Source: Mucilaginibacter gossypii (lineage in GTDB: Bacteria > Bacteroidota > Bacteroidia > Sphingobacteriales > Sphingobacteriaceae). From it: 64,000 nt of DNA. The notes under the pieces are model-generated. The model was not told where the DNA came from. It ran no database searches and saw only the letters and a list, made by a program, of their open reading frames with translations. This document shows positions 18,123 to 27,601 of the stretch, one piece after another. Every line of letters begins with the position of its first letter. Position 1 is the stretch's first letter. Location of the stretch: assembly GCF_900100945.1 (NCBI RefSeq), contig NZ_FNCG01000009.1, positions 1-64,000 on the forward strand, read 5' to 3'. The translations under genes were made by a program, and so were the position numbers.

Positions 18123-18800
18123 TTATTTTAAACGGGCGATCATCTTTTCGGCAACACCTTCTGACGAAGCGGGATTTTGTCCGGTTATCAGCAAACCATC
18201 TTCAACCACATGTATGCCCCAATCTTCGGTTTTACTATAGTTTCCGCCCAGGCTTTTCAATTCATCTTCAACTAAAAACGGTACAACATCGGTCAGTTTT
18301 ACTGCCGCTTCTTCTGTATTTGTGAAACCGGTAACGTTTTTCCCTTTTACAAAAGGCCCGCCGTTATCAAATTTTACATTCTTAAATACGCCGGGCGCGT
18401 GGCAAACCGCGCCAACTAATTTACCGGCGTTGTAAAAGTCAAGTATCAACTGTGCCGATTTTGCATCATTAGCTAAATCCCAGAGCGGGCCATGGCCGCC
18501 AGGATAAAATATTGCATCGAAGTCAGATGCATTCATTTCGTCAAGCTTATGAGTATGGGCAATTACATCCTGTACTTTTGCATCGTTGTAATAACGTTTG
18601 GTAGATTCGGTTTGCGCAGAAGGCGCTTCGCTGTTGGGGTCGATAGGTGCTTGGCCGCCTTTAGGAGTGGCTACCACTACCTCATAACCAGCATCAGTAA
18701 ATTTATAATACGGTGCGGCAAATTCCTCTACCCAAAAACCGGTTTTGTGGCCGGTATCGCCTAATTCATCGTGCGAGGTAACTACAAATAGAATTTTCAT
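18123..18800 (-). CDS. DJ-1/PfpI family protein (Hsp31-like class I glutamine amidotransferase fold)
   Basis: 225 residues with the nucleophile elbow LVGAVCHAPGVF (Cys133-His134), the acidic partner in FWVEEFAAP (Glu25/26) and the FYPGGHGPLWDL loop. This matches the Hsp31/glyoxalase III branch, which detoxifies methylglyoxal and related carbonyls and protects proteins under stress. Cytoplasmic, no signal peptide. It sits between the DoxX-like gene and the ohr remnant in an OhrR-led operon, so redox or electrophile induction is likely. Confidence 0.9.
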   Translation of the reverse strand: MKILFVVTSHDELGDTGHKTGFWVEEFAAPYYKFTDAGYEVVVATPKGGQAPIDPNSEAPSAQTESTKRYYNDAKVQDVIAHTHKLDEMNASDFDAIFYPGGHGPLWDLANDAKSAQLILDFYNAGKLVGAVCHAPGVFKNVKFDNGGPFVKGKNVTGFTNTEEAAVKLTDVVPFLVEDELKSLGGNYSKTEDWGIHVVEDGLLITGQNPASSEGVAEKMIARLK

Positions 18801-18826
18801 TGGTTATTTCTTTTAAAGTATAATTA

Positions 18827-19225
18827 TTAACTATTCTTTTTAAGCGCATTGGTACTCCAGAGCGCCCATAGGAAAAGGATTGGCTGAAAGAAGAGTCTTA
18901 TAAGCCTTGCGTTATCAGTATTAAGGCCGAAGGCGTTTACGTTATTAACGTATTGTGAGATATTCCCCGAGAAAATGAGTACAAAGAAAACGGCCGCCGT
19001 AATGCCACCCCATTTTTTATATCTGACTGCAAAAATGAGGGCTAAACCCAAACTTATCTCTGCAATTCCGGATAAAACGACTGTAAGATCAGGATCAACG
19101 GGTAGCCATTTAGGTACCTGTGCTAAAAATTCCGTCCGGTTAAAAGTAAGATGACTTACACCCGCAAAGGCTAAGAAAGCACCGAGAACTACACGGGCTG
19201 TATTTTGTATTTTGGTAGTACGCAT
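18827..19225 (-). CDS. DoxX-like small membrane protein
   Basis: 132 residues with four hydrophobic helices (about 8-28, 48-66, 73-91, 105-125), as in the DoxX/DUF4267 group. An N-terminal RVVLGAFLAFAGVSHL segment is typical of DoxX-type proteins. The enzymatic role is unknown; family members often accompany redox-stress genes. The start codon overlaps the last base of the ohrR stop codon, showing an operon. Confidence 0.8.
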   Translation of the reverse strand: MRTTKIQNTARVVLGAFLAFAGVSHLTFNRTEFLAQVPKWLPVDPDLTVVLSGIAEISLGLALIFAVRYKKWGGITAAVFFVLIFSGNISQYVNNVNAFGLNTDNARLIRLFFQPILFLWALWSTNALKKNS

Positions 19226-19683
19226 TATTTGCCTAAAACTTTATTTAAAAGAGCTTTTAATTGCAATAGTTCGTCGTTGGATACATTAGCGCACTTAACT
19301 AATTCTATCGGGATATGTATTGCTTTCCCTTTTAATTGGGTGCCTGAAGTTGTTAAAGAGATCATCACCACGCGCTCGTCTTGCTTGCCGCGGATCCGGT
19401 TTATCAGTCCTTTTTGTTCTAATCTTTTCAATAATGGCGTAAGGGTTCCTGTATCGAGATATAACTTTTCGCCTAACTGATTTACCGTTTGCGTTTGATG
19501 CTCCCACAATACCATTAACACCAGGTATTGCGGATAGGTAATATCCAGCTGGGCCAGCAGGGGCCTGTACAGATTGGTCAGATTTCTGGAAAAGGCGTAC
19601 GCGGGGAAACAGATCTGATTTTCGAGCTTCAGTAAATCTTCTATAGATGTATAACGACATTCATGTATAAATGTTTTGCACAA
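19225..19683 (-). CDS. ohrR: OhrR-type MarR family redox repressor
   Basis: 152 residues, winged-helix MarR fold: recognition region VNQLGEKLYLDTGTLTPLLK and wing GKQDERVVMISLT. The N-terminal LENQICFPAYAFSR contains Cys25 at the position of the peroxide-sensing Cys of OhrR (LxNxLCF motif in the family). Oxidation of this Cys by organic hydroperoxides releases the DNA. It leads an operon of DoxX, DJ-1 and a broken ohr, its classical target. The start could also lie a few codons in, but no other Met precedes the sensor motif. Confidence 0.88.
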   Translation of the reverse strand: MCKTFIHECRYTSIEDLLKLENQICFPAYAFSRNLTNLYRPLLAQLDITYPQYLVLMVLWEHQTQTVNQLGEKLYLDTGTLTPLLKRLEQKGLINRIRGKQDERVVMISLTTSGTQLKGKAIHIPIELVKCANVSNDELLQLKALLNKVLGK

Positions 19684-19997
19684 TATAATTTTCCAAAATT
19701 AATTTAGCGTTTTTTCGGCAAAAAATTCAAAAATTATTGCGAATTAGCTCCAAAATAAATTATTTATCTTCCATTTTAAGCCAAGTAAGTCTTTCATTGT
19801 TAGCTAAATCGCCACACATTATTGATTATAATCGTATAAAATACAATTATAATACTTTGCATTTTTATAAAATCCTTTTTTTAAGATTTATTAAGCAATA
19901 AATTATCCTTTTATAATATTAAATTATCCATAGAATCGTAAAACTTGCTTTTTTATATTTATTAATTGTAAATTAAACAATAATTAATAAACCCGGT
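19684..19997. promoter_or_regulatory. AT-rich divergent promoter region
   Basis: 314 bp of very AT-rich DNA between the start codons of ohrR and the AraC gene. It contains ATTATAAT half-palindromes around 19823-19852 and an AATTGTA near the AraC end, resembling parts of OhrR sites (TACAATT/AATTGTA), but no clean operator stands out. Confidence 0.35.
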
Positions 19998-20897
19998 ATG
20001 AAAGTTTTACAGTTTACCATCCCTGTCGCTTACGATAAAACTGTGATCGCAGAGAAAGTTTGCCAGAAGCGCCATTATCCTTACCTGCACCGCCATAAAG
20101 AGATACAAATTACCTGGATCAGAAAAGGTGAAGGAACTTTGATAGCAGGAAACCATATGCATGATTATACCGTCGGTGATATGTTTTTCATCGGGGCTAA
20201 TATGCCGCACGTTTTCAAGACTAACCCGGATTGTTTTTTTACAGGCTCAGATAAGGAAGTAGAGGCACTTACCATATTTTTTAACCCGGAGGGAAGACTC
20301 ACGCAATCGTTTGACCTTCCGGAAATGAAGCAAACATTATATTTTATACGGCAACATCAACAAGGGTTTAAATTTCCGGCTTATCTGCGGGGAAAAATGT
20401 CAAGTGCTATGGTTAATTTAGAACAGGTGTCGGGGATTGACCAGTTAATTGCCTTCTTCGACCTGCTTAAGTTGGTTGTTAATATAAAAACAAAACTTGA
20501 TCCATTGTCCTATGGAAATCTTCCTGCAATCACTGATCATGAAGGTATCCGGATTGGCATCATTTACGACTATATCATCCACCATTACGGCAAAGAATTA
20601 ACCTTGGAGGATGTTGCGAAAGTAGCATTTATGACTCCTGAATCATTTTGCAGATATTTTAAAAAGCACACCGGACACACCTTTGTTTCTTTTTTAAATG
20701 AAGTGAGAATTAATGAGGCTTGTAAAAAACTTATAGCGAACCGGTTTGAAACAATAAATACCGTTGCTTATAAATGCGGATTTAAAAGCATAACCAATTT
20801 TAACCGGGTATTTAAATTAATTATTGGCTTAACACCCAAAAATTACATGGATAATTATAACCAAAATATTTTAACGTTTAACATTCAGGCAGGTTGA
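19998..20897 (+). CDS. AraC-family transcriptional regulator
   Basis: 299 residues: an N-terminal cupin sensor domain (HRHKEIQITWIRKGEGTLIA, GDMFFIGANMPHVF) and a C-terminal pair of helix-turn-helix motifs (LTLEDVAKVAFMTPESFCRY, then INTVAYKCGFKSITNFNRVF, then GLTPKNY). Such regulators bind sugars or small metabolites and act as activators. Divergent from the ohrR operon and upstream of the SusCD locus by 1.2 kb; either could be its target. Confidence 0.9.
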   Translation: MKVLQFTIPVAYDKTVIAEKVCQKRHYPYLHRHKEIQITWIRKGEGTLIAGNHMHDYTVGDMFFIGANMPHVFKTNPDCFFTGSDKEVEALTIFFNPEGRLTQSFDLPEMKQTLYFIRQHQQGFKFPAYLRGKMSSAMVNLEQVSGIDQLIAFFDLLKLVVNIKTKLDPLSYGNLPAITDHEGIRIGIIYDYIIHHYGKELTLEDVAKVAFMTPESFCRYFKKHTGHTFVSFLNEVRINEACKKLIANRFETINTVAYKCGFKSITNFNRVFKLIIGLTPKNYMDNYNQNILTFNIQAG

Positions 20898-22114
20898 TGC
20901 TGCACGTTATCTAACCGTAAGAGCGATTAGTTTATTAATGCCCTACTTAAATCACGACAATCTTCCGTAAGAATAATTGTTGCCGGGTACCTTATTTACT
21001 TATTAGTAAACTTATACTTTCAGCAGTATTGGCTGGCAAAACCGTTTGAAACAGTGTAAAGGGTGTGGGGGGGGCTGGGAGCATAAATGGCGTTCTTGGT
21101 ACTTGTAACTTGTTGACAATGAATTAATAGGGATGGTAACTGGCCCTGTGATCTGTTTATTTATAAATCTGTACAAAGAACGATCAGTAGAGGGTAACAA
21201 TGATGTCGGATTGATGGTACGCGAATCAGCCTCTCTTGCAATGATAATACAGGCAAAGTACAATTACAAAACAGTCTGTTCCCTGTGGAATCGCGGCAAT
21301 CTGTTTACAAATGTTCAATCAGGTCAACTAAAATTTTAACAGGTATTTATAAGTTAAGGATCAGCGAACCCTTTTTATCCGATCTGTGCACATGGTAAAA
21401 ACCTGGAAGGCTCTTCCAAGAGGTCCGGTACATCGTGACTTGGTCACGGACCGTTGCAGATTGACTTGTTTCAAAGCAGTTACGGTCCGCAGGAGGATTT
21501 TTGGAACCTTTTAGGCAGTGTATATAATACAGGCGAAACGCCGCGCTGTAACCAGGAGTAATCTTAAGATATGCTTTTAATCATTGGGACAGAAGCGCAT
21601 TCAGGCCGGCGATAGCTTGGCTGGTTTGGGCGTAAGTTTCGTGGTTCATCCTAAATTTAAATTCGCGATATATTCAATTATAATCAATGGTGCGATGCCC
21701 TCCCGTATAAAATGGCTGATTTTGATCGACGCATGCCCGCCTCAACTATAACAGGTAATCTTTTCCCGAAAGCCCACAGGCATATTTAAACTTCCTATCA
21801 TGTCATTTAAATAATTTACAAAATGTAGTTATCAAAGGATAATTTCTGACTAAATGGCAGTTAAGTATCTCGTTACTTTTGGTTATCAGTAAGTTATTGT
21901 TAGAAATTAAACGGCCATTGTAAAACTACATAAACCTGAACACCCAGCAGTAGTAATATCAATTCAAGAGTGGTTAAACTGATTATTTAAAAATTTAAGA
22001 TTTGCCTATGACATAACAACAACAACAAACGGTGGCATTACTATGGGGCTGCCGGTACATTAACTTGTGAATTTAAGTTCAACATCCACTAAATTAAATT
22101 TAAACATCATCGAA
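20898..22114. other. 1.2-kb gap with a possible decayed coding stretch
   Basis: No intact gene. Between about 21437 and 21560 one plus-strand frame reads HGPLQIDLFQSSYGPQEDFW and continues as NLLGSVYNTGETPRC before a stop. Another frame near 21680-21740 reads YNQWCDALPYKMADFDRRMP. Both look like protein but are bounded by stops and I cannot name the family. A TACTTTTG box at 21874-21881 fits the -7 consensus but lacks a well-spaced -33 TTG, so the SusC promoter is not fixed. Confidence 0.3.
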
Positions 22115-25100
22115 ATGGGAAAACGCTTACTAATTTTAATGCTTTGCTACTTCTTCTGCAATAATATTACAACAGTTCTGGCGCAGACCAACGCCGTAAC
22201 CGGCGTAGTTAAGGACAACGAGGGTAAAGTGGTGCCGGGAGCTACTGTGGCCGAAAAAGGAATGGCTACTAACGGTACTACCACGGATCTTAATGGTAAA
22301 TTTCAGCTTACCTTAAAGGGCAATTTAAATACTATCACCGTCAGTCTAATCGGTTTCAGACGGCAGGAAATTAAAGCCGAGGGAAAACCATTAACGATAA
22401 CCCTGCAAATTCAGGAAAATTCCTTATCAGATATCGTTATTGTAGGTTACCAGAAGCAAAACAGACGGGAAGTCACCGCAGCGATATCTTCTTTAAGCGG
22501 AAAGGACATTGCCAATATACCGGCGGCAAGTTTCGATCAGACGCTTCAAGGGCGCCTCGCCGGTGTAAGCGTTTTGTCAAGCACCGGTGAATTGGGATCA
22601 AAGCCTGCTATTGTAATCCGTGGGACAGCCAATATAGACTTTGGGAACGCTAACGGCGGTAACACAGGCCCCTTATATGTCATAGACGGTATTATTTTCG
22701 ACGTCAACGCAATGGGTAGCGCTTATGGGAATAATAATCCTTTATCACTCATCAACCCTAACGATATTGAATCGATAGATGTGCTGAAAGATGCTTCCGC
22801 AGCTGCCATATATGGCGCACGAGCGGGTAACGGAGTAATTATTGTAAAAACAAAATCAGCTAAGCAGGGGAAGCCTCAGGTTACAGTATCCGCTTTTGTG
22901 GGTTCTGTTACTAAACCTAATTTTATCAAAGTTTCGACGGGAGCAGCAGAAAGGTCGCTCAAGCTTGCACTGTTGCAGCAGCTTACGTACGGTGACCGGC
23001 AACTTGGTGTCATACCCCTGGCTATAACCGATAGTCTCAATTCCGCTTTTAACAACAATGTTGATTGGCAAGGCCTGCTTGTTCGGCAACAATCACTGGT
23101 CAATAGCCAGGATGTGGCAATTTCCGCGATCACTGGTTCGACATCGTACCGGCTATCTATTAACCACTACAACGAACAGGGCGTATTGCACGGTTACGGG
23201 CTGGAAAAGTTTTCTCCTCACTTAAATCTTACCATCAAACCATTGAAAGGTATGGAGTTAACCGCCGATCTGTTAATGTCTTCTCAACGCCAGCAACATG
23301 GGGTTGGAGGAGCGGGGGCCAATCTCTTTGGTGCATGGAATTTTCCAACCTCGCTTGCACCGTTGACACAGGCCCAATATGACGTTTACACCGGAAAAAA
23401 ACACTATTATGATGATGATCGTGCATTTTCAATTATCGGCTCTTTACAATTGAAACAACAGATCACTCCTGACCTTATATTTAACAGCACCTACGGGTCG
23501 ACCAATTATACCAATAAATACGGTTACTTTTCTCCGGTTGAATTAAATGGCACATTAAATACCGCTTACGATATTTATGCCAGCAACCCATCCTGGTCAT
23601 TTGAGAATTTTCTGCAATACAACAAAAGGATTGGCAAGCACAACTTTCTGCTAGCTGCGGGTGCTTCGCTCTATAGCTACGAGAGTTATTATAATTATGC
23701 TTCTGCAGCGGGTATTTCCGTTTCGGGGATAAGTACCGTCCAGACCGTCCCTCCGGGAACGAACCTGAATGCATCCACCTCTTATCAGCGAAAAACAACC
23801 GAGTCTTATTATACTCGTTTTAACTATGATTATGCCGGCAAGTACCTTTTAACGGCCAGCATACGCAGAGATGCAAGTTCTATATATAGTTCAGCCTATA
23901 GATGGGCTACTTTTCCAGCGGTTGCTGCCGGGTGGATTGCTTCGGACGAGCCATTTTTTGAGCCAATAAAAAAAGCTGTAAATTTCTTTAAGATCCGTGC
24001 AAGCTACGGCATCACCGGAAAAGATCCTGGACAATGGTATTCTAAATACCAGTCCCTGTCAAACGATGCGAGCTACTTTGGCGGTACAAACGGAACAATT
24101 AACAACTTTGGACAGTTGGGTGGAAATGCCAGCACCTATAACGGTACTACAGTTGTATCTCCTTTTTCGTATTACAATAACTTTTCGAACTACGGGACAA
24201 AAGCAAATTCAACGGTGAGGTGGGAAAGGGATCCACAACTGGATTTTGGTGCTGATGTGGAGCTTTTTAACAGCCGGGTTAATTTAACTTTTGACTGGTA
24301 CAGGAAAGATTCAAAAGACGTGTTCTTCTATAATGTCCCCGCTCAGGCGACGAGTGGCTATCAATATCAATCCGGGAACTATGTCGACTTGCGTAACCAG
24401 GGCTTGGAGTTTGCTGCTAACATCAATGTTTTAGGTGCCAAGTCCCCTTTTCAGTGGAATTTCAACTTTAACATTTCCTTTAACAAAAACATGGTGACCA
24501 AATTGCCAAATAACAACCGCGATTTCCTGTTTGATGTGCCATGGTTTTACAAAACTTTAACGTTGGGCAAGCCGATATTCAGTTACCGGATATTCCATAC
24601 CAACGGTGTTTATGCTACCGATGCGGAAGTTCCTATTGATCCTACTACCGGCGCAAAAGAAACTGCTAACGGTGTTCCATTGAAAGCCGGTGACCCAAGA
24701 TATGTCGATGTCAATGGAGATTATAACATTAACAATGACGATAAGTATGACGGAGGAAACCCCAATCCTAAATACACAGGCGGGTTCGGTAGTACATTCC
24801 GATATAAACGTATTTCGCTGAGCTTCTTCGCCTCGTATGTATTTGGAAGGAAAATATTAAATGGAGCACTTTCCGACGAGTTAAACGGCAGTAAATACCC
24901 GGGCAGTTATGGTACTACGGCAGGTCCAGCTACCTTTGTCAGTTTGCTTAACCAGTTCTGGCAAAACCCTGGCGACCAAACTAAATATGCCAGGTTAGTT
25001 TACAGTAACGCGGATGCCAACGTGAAGGATCCCTGGAATATAGGAAACGAATACTTTGTGGAGGACGGCAGCTTTGTAAAACTCAAAAACGTGACTTTAG

Positions 25101-25300
25101 GCTATGATCTTCCGGACAGATGGATTAAAAAGCTTGGTATGAGCAGATTTAATATATACGTTATGGGCGATAATCTGGCCATGTGGAAAAAAGCCAAGGA
25201 TATAGCAGACCCAGAATTGGTAGACCCGACAACAGGCTCTGCAAATATCATATATCCGACAGCCGCAAAATTTACCCTTGGCGTTAACATCGGTTTTTAA
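22115..25300 (+). CDS. SusC/RagA-family TonB-linked outer-membrane transporter
   Basis: 1061 residues from the ATG at 22115, chosen because it gives a proper signal peptide (MGKRLLILMLCYFFCNNITT, cleavage after LAQ). A frame extension to a GTG at 22067 does not. Order: carboxypeptidase-like regulatory domain (VTGVVKDNEGKVVPGATV), TonB plug (QTLQGRLAGVSVLSS, ending YGARAGNGVIIVKTKS) and a 22-strand barrel. No N-terminal STN domain, so it is not of the FecR/sigma-signalling type. It imports a nutrient together with the SusD encoded 49 nt downstream; the ligand cannot be inferred because no enzymes accompany the pair. Confidence 0.93.
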   Translation: MGKRLLILMLCYFFCNNITTVLAQTNAVTGVVKDNEGKVVPGATVAEKGMATNGTTTDLNGKFQLTLKGNLNTITVSLIGFRRQEIKAEGKPLTITLQIQENSLSDIVIVGYQKQNRREVTAAISSLSGKDIANIPAASFDQTLQGRLAGVSVLSSTGELGSKPAIVIRGTANIDFGNANGGNTGPLYVIDGIIFDVNAMGSAYGNNNPLSLINPNDIESIDVLKDASAAAIYGARAGNGVIIVKTKSAKQGKPQVTVSAFVGSVTKPNFIKVSTGAAERSLKLALLQQLTYGDRQLGVIPLAITDSLNSAFNNNVDWQGLLVRQQSLVNSQDVAISAITGSTSYRLSINHYNEQGVLHGYGLEKFSPHLNLTIKPLKGMELTADLLMSSQRQQHGVGGAGANLFGAWNFPTSLAPLTQAQYDVYTGKKHYYDDDRAFSIIGSLQLKQQITPDLIFNSTYGSTNYTNKYGYFSPVELNGTLNTAYDIYASNPSWSFENFLQYNKRIGKHNFLLAAGASLYSYESYYNYASAAGISVSGISTVQTVPPGTNLNASTSYQRKTTESYYTRFNYDYAGKYLLTASIRRDASSIYSSAYRWATFPAVAAGWIASDEPFFEPIKKAVNFFKIRASYGITGKDPGQWYSKYQSLSNDASYFGGTNGTINNFGQLGGNASTYNGTTVVSPFSYYNNFSNYGTKANSTVRWERDPQLDFGADVELFNSRVNLTFDWYRKDSKDVFFYNVPAQATSGYQYQSGNYVDLRNQGLEFAANINVLGAKSPFQWNFNFNISFNKNMVTKLPNNNRDFLFDVPWFYKTLTLGKPIFSYRIFHTNGVYATDAEVPIDPTTGAKETANGVPLKAGDPRYVDVNGDYNINNDDKYDGGNPNPKYTGGFGSTFRYKRISLSFFASYVFGRKILNGALSDELNGSKYPGSYGTTAGPATFVSLLNQFWQNPGDQTKYARLVYSNADANVKDPWNIGNEYFVEDGSFVKLKNVTLGYDLPDRWIKKLGMSRFNIYVMGDNLAMWKKAKDIADPELVDPTTGSANIIYPTAAKFTLGVNIGF

Positions 25301-25349
25301 AAGAGTGGGGCAAACCTTAATTCAAGTAATACTTATAAATCATACTTCA

Positions 25350-26849
25350 ATGAAAAGAAAACACCTATTGATATATACTATGGCTGCGGCATTATCAACT
25401 GCTTCCTGCCGCAAATTTCTTGATCAAACGCCCGTAAGCACACCTACAGACGTTACCACATGGCAGGCCGACGGTGACGCGAATACCGGCGTAGCGGCTT
25501 GCTACTCCCTGATCAGAGCGGCATTTAATGCTTCTATAGGATATTATGCGTATGGAGATCTTGCATCGGGCGAATTCAGCAGCTCAGACCAGCCCGACTT
25601 TCAAAAAGTGATTGACTTTAACCTCGGCGCGGGAGTAGCTTCAACAGCTACTGATAACCCGTTGTTGAAATTAAGGTTATGGACTCCCTTTTTTACCGCC
25701 ATCGCGCAAAGTAACAGGGCAATGTCATTTATTACAGCCATGCCGGTCACTGTTTTTAACGGGACTTCAGATGCCGAAAAACTTGCTCAAAAAAACAAAT
25801 ATCTGGGTGAAGCTTATTTTACCAGGGCATTTTGTTACTTTACAATGGCCAGGATCTGGGGAGATGTTCCATTGGTGTTGGAGAATACCGACGCAACGGC
25901 GGCACAACAGTATGCAAGGTCTCCGCAAACTGATGTGTTAAAGCAGGCAATCAAAGATGTTAGCCAAGCCATTCAATACCTAAATTGGAAGGACAGTGGT
26001 TCGTCTGATCGTTCAGTTCGTGCAGATAAGGGCGCAGCTTACGCTTTGCTGGCTCATATTTACGCATGGATGGGCAATTATCCTGCCTGCAATGCCGCTT
26101 GTGACGCCATTATTAACTCCGGATCATATTCCCTAATGCCTTCTGCATCCTTTATGGATATCTATAAGGGTCAGTCGCAGGAGAGTATTTTTGAAATTGC
26201 GCAAAACACGCTGGCGGAAGGTTACAATGCAAACGTTTATTACACCCTGGCATCCCAGACACTTACTGCTCCCTATTTAAATGGCACTGTTCCAGTCTGG
26301 CATGTGAATAGTTCGCTTGTTCAGAGCTTATATAGCGATACGGCTGACGTACGCTTAAAAAAGGGATTCATTACAGTAAAAAATGGCACAACATCTTTTT
26401 ACGAATGTATCAAATATACCAACATTCAAACAGTTAATAACAATGCCGCGTTAAAGGTTGCGCTTAATAACATTGTGATATTCAGGCTGGCTGATATCAT
26501 ATTATTAAAAGCGGAGGCATTAAGTGCCGGACAAACCGTTAATTATGTCGCAGCGTTGTCTCTTGTTAATGAGGTACGTAGTGCCAGAAATGCCAGGCCC
26601 TTGGCCGGCGTTTTGGGTACGGCAGTTGTTCAAGCCGTAACCGACGAAAGGGGTCGTGAATTGTTCCTGGAAGGACACAGAACATTTGACCTGATCAGAC
26701 TGGAAAGAATAACGAAGCAACAACAGTTTGACAATGTCACCCCGGGTGAATTCGCAGCAGGCAAAACTTATTGGCCTATCGATCCAAATTTGTTTCTCAA
26801 TAATTCTAAAATTATCCAGACCCCGTTCTGGATCGGGAAAGTTAATTGA
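25350..26849 (+). CDS. SusD/RagB-family nutrient-binding lipoprotein
   Basis: 499 residues from the ATG at 25350, giving a lipoprotein signal (ALSTASC, Cys20); a frame continuing upstream overlaps the SusC end and lacks a signal. It has the typical SusD N-terminus CRKFLDQTPVS, TPR-like helices (AKNKYLGEAYFTRAFCYFTM-like region) and the C-terminal RGRELFLEGHRTFDLIRL motif. It forms the surface lid of the SusC transporter. Confidence 0.93.
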   Translation: MKRKHLLIYTMAAALSTASCRKFLDQTPVSTPTDVTTWQADGDANTGVAACYSLIRAAFNASIGYYAYGDLASGEFSSSDQPDFQKVIDFNLGAGVASTATDNPLLKLRLWTPFFTAIAQSNRAMSFITAMPVTVFNGTSDAEKLAQKNKYLGEAYFTRAFCYFTMARIWGDVPLVLENTDATAAQQYARSPQTDVLKQAIKDVSQAIQYLNWKDSGSSDRSVRADKGAAYALLAHIYAWMGNYPACNAACDAIINSGSYSLMPSASFMDIYKGQSQESIFEIAQNTLAEGYNANVYYTLASQTLTAPYLNGTVPVWHVNSSLVQSLYSDTADVRLKKGFITVKNGTTSFYECIKYTNIQTVNNNAALKVALNNIVIFRLADIILLKAEALSAGQTVNYVAALSLVNEVRSARNARPLAGVLGTAVVQAVTDERGRELFLEGHRTFDLIRLERITKQQQFDNVTPGEFAAGKTYWPIDPNLFLNNSKIIQTPFWIGKVN

Positions 26850-26873
26850 TCCACAAATAAATAAAGACATACG

Positions 26874-27569
26874 ATGAAAAAATCAAATCATTATTTAAGT
26901 GTTGTGCCGGTGGCACTATTGCTCCTGTTTTGTTTAGGTGCCTGTAAAAAGAATAGCTACCTTACAGACGGCGGCCTCCAAAAAGCTGCGACTCCGTTCT
27001 CAACATATGATTATCTGAAAAACAACAAATTTCACCAGTTTGATACCTTGCTTACTTTAATTGATTTCTACAAATTAAAGGACAGCATAAACAACAGTAA
27101 GACCTTTTTCGCACCTCCCGACATGGCTATCAACTTGTTAATGAAAAGAATAACTGTAAAGAGGGAAGTAGATGGTGCCATACTTTCCAGTCCAATCACC
27201 ACTCTGAAACAGCTTACAGATTCTGTCAGTGCCAATCTGTTTAAACAATATATGTTTAACCAAACCATTACGCTTGACGGGGCAGGTATTACAGCGGTTT
27301 CTTACGCCAACAAAGCGGGTTCCGCCGCCCCGTGTGCTATAAAAAAAGTTGCAGGAATAAGCTCTGTCTATTTGTCCAACAGCGCTTTAAGTTATAATTA
27401 TTATACGTTAGAGTATGTAGTGGTGAACGGTACGATAGATGGCCCCTCCGGTCCGTCTCCAGGCGACCTGGTCGACGCAAATTTACCCTGCCAGACGTCA
27501 GGTATCCAAACCAGTACGGGTACCACGCTTCACGTGCTGGCTAACTTTGCCGTATTGAGAAAGTTATAA
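26874..27569 (+). CDS. Fasciclin-like (FAS1) lipoprotein
   Basis: 231 residues, lipoprotein signal ending CLGAC (Cys24). The mature protein follows a FAS1 domain: FDTLLTLIDFYKLKD, the H1-like TFFAPPDMAINLLM, and the closing TTLHVLANFAVLRKL. FAS1 domains mediate adhesion or ligand binding. Genes of this kind regularly follow SusCD pairs in Sphingobacteriaceae, suggesting an accessory surface subunit. Spacing of 24 nt to susD and 32 nt to the next gene supports one operon. Confidence 0.75.
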   Translation: MKKSNHYLSVVPVALLLLFCLGACKKNSYLTDGGLQKAATPFSTYDYLKNNKFHQFDTLLTLIDFYKLKDSINNSKTFFAPPDMAINLLMKRITVKREVDGAILSSPITTLKQLTDSVSANLFKQYMFNQTITLDGAGITAVSYANKAGSAAPCAIKKVAGISSVYLSNSALSYNYYTLEYVVVNGTIDGPSGPSPGDLVDANLPCQTSGIQTSTGTTLHVLANFAVLRKL

Positions 27570-27601
27570 TATAAATTATCAACGTATTTAAATCAATTAT
27601 C

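Noticed and set aside
22018..22036. ACAACAACAA run as another Cys-rich leader
   Set aside because: Cys codons would be on the minus strand while the downstream gene is on the plus strand, and no ORF fits.
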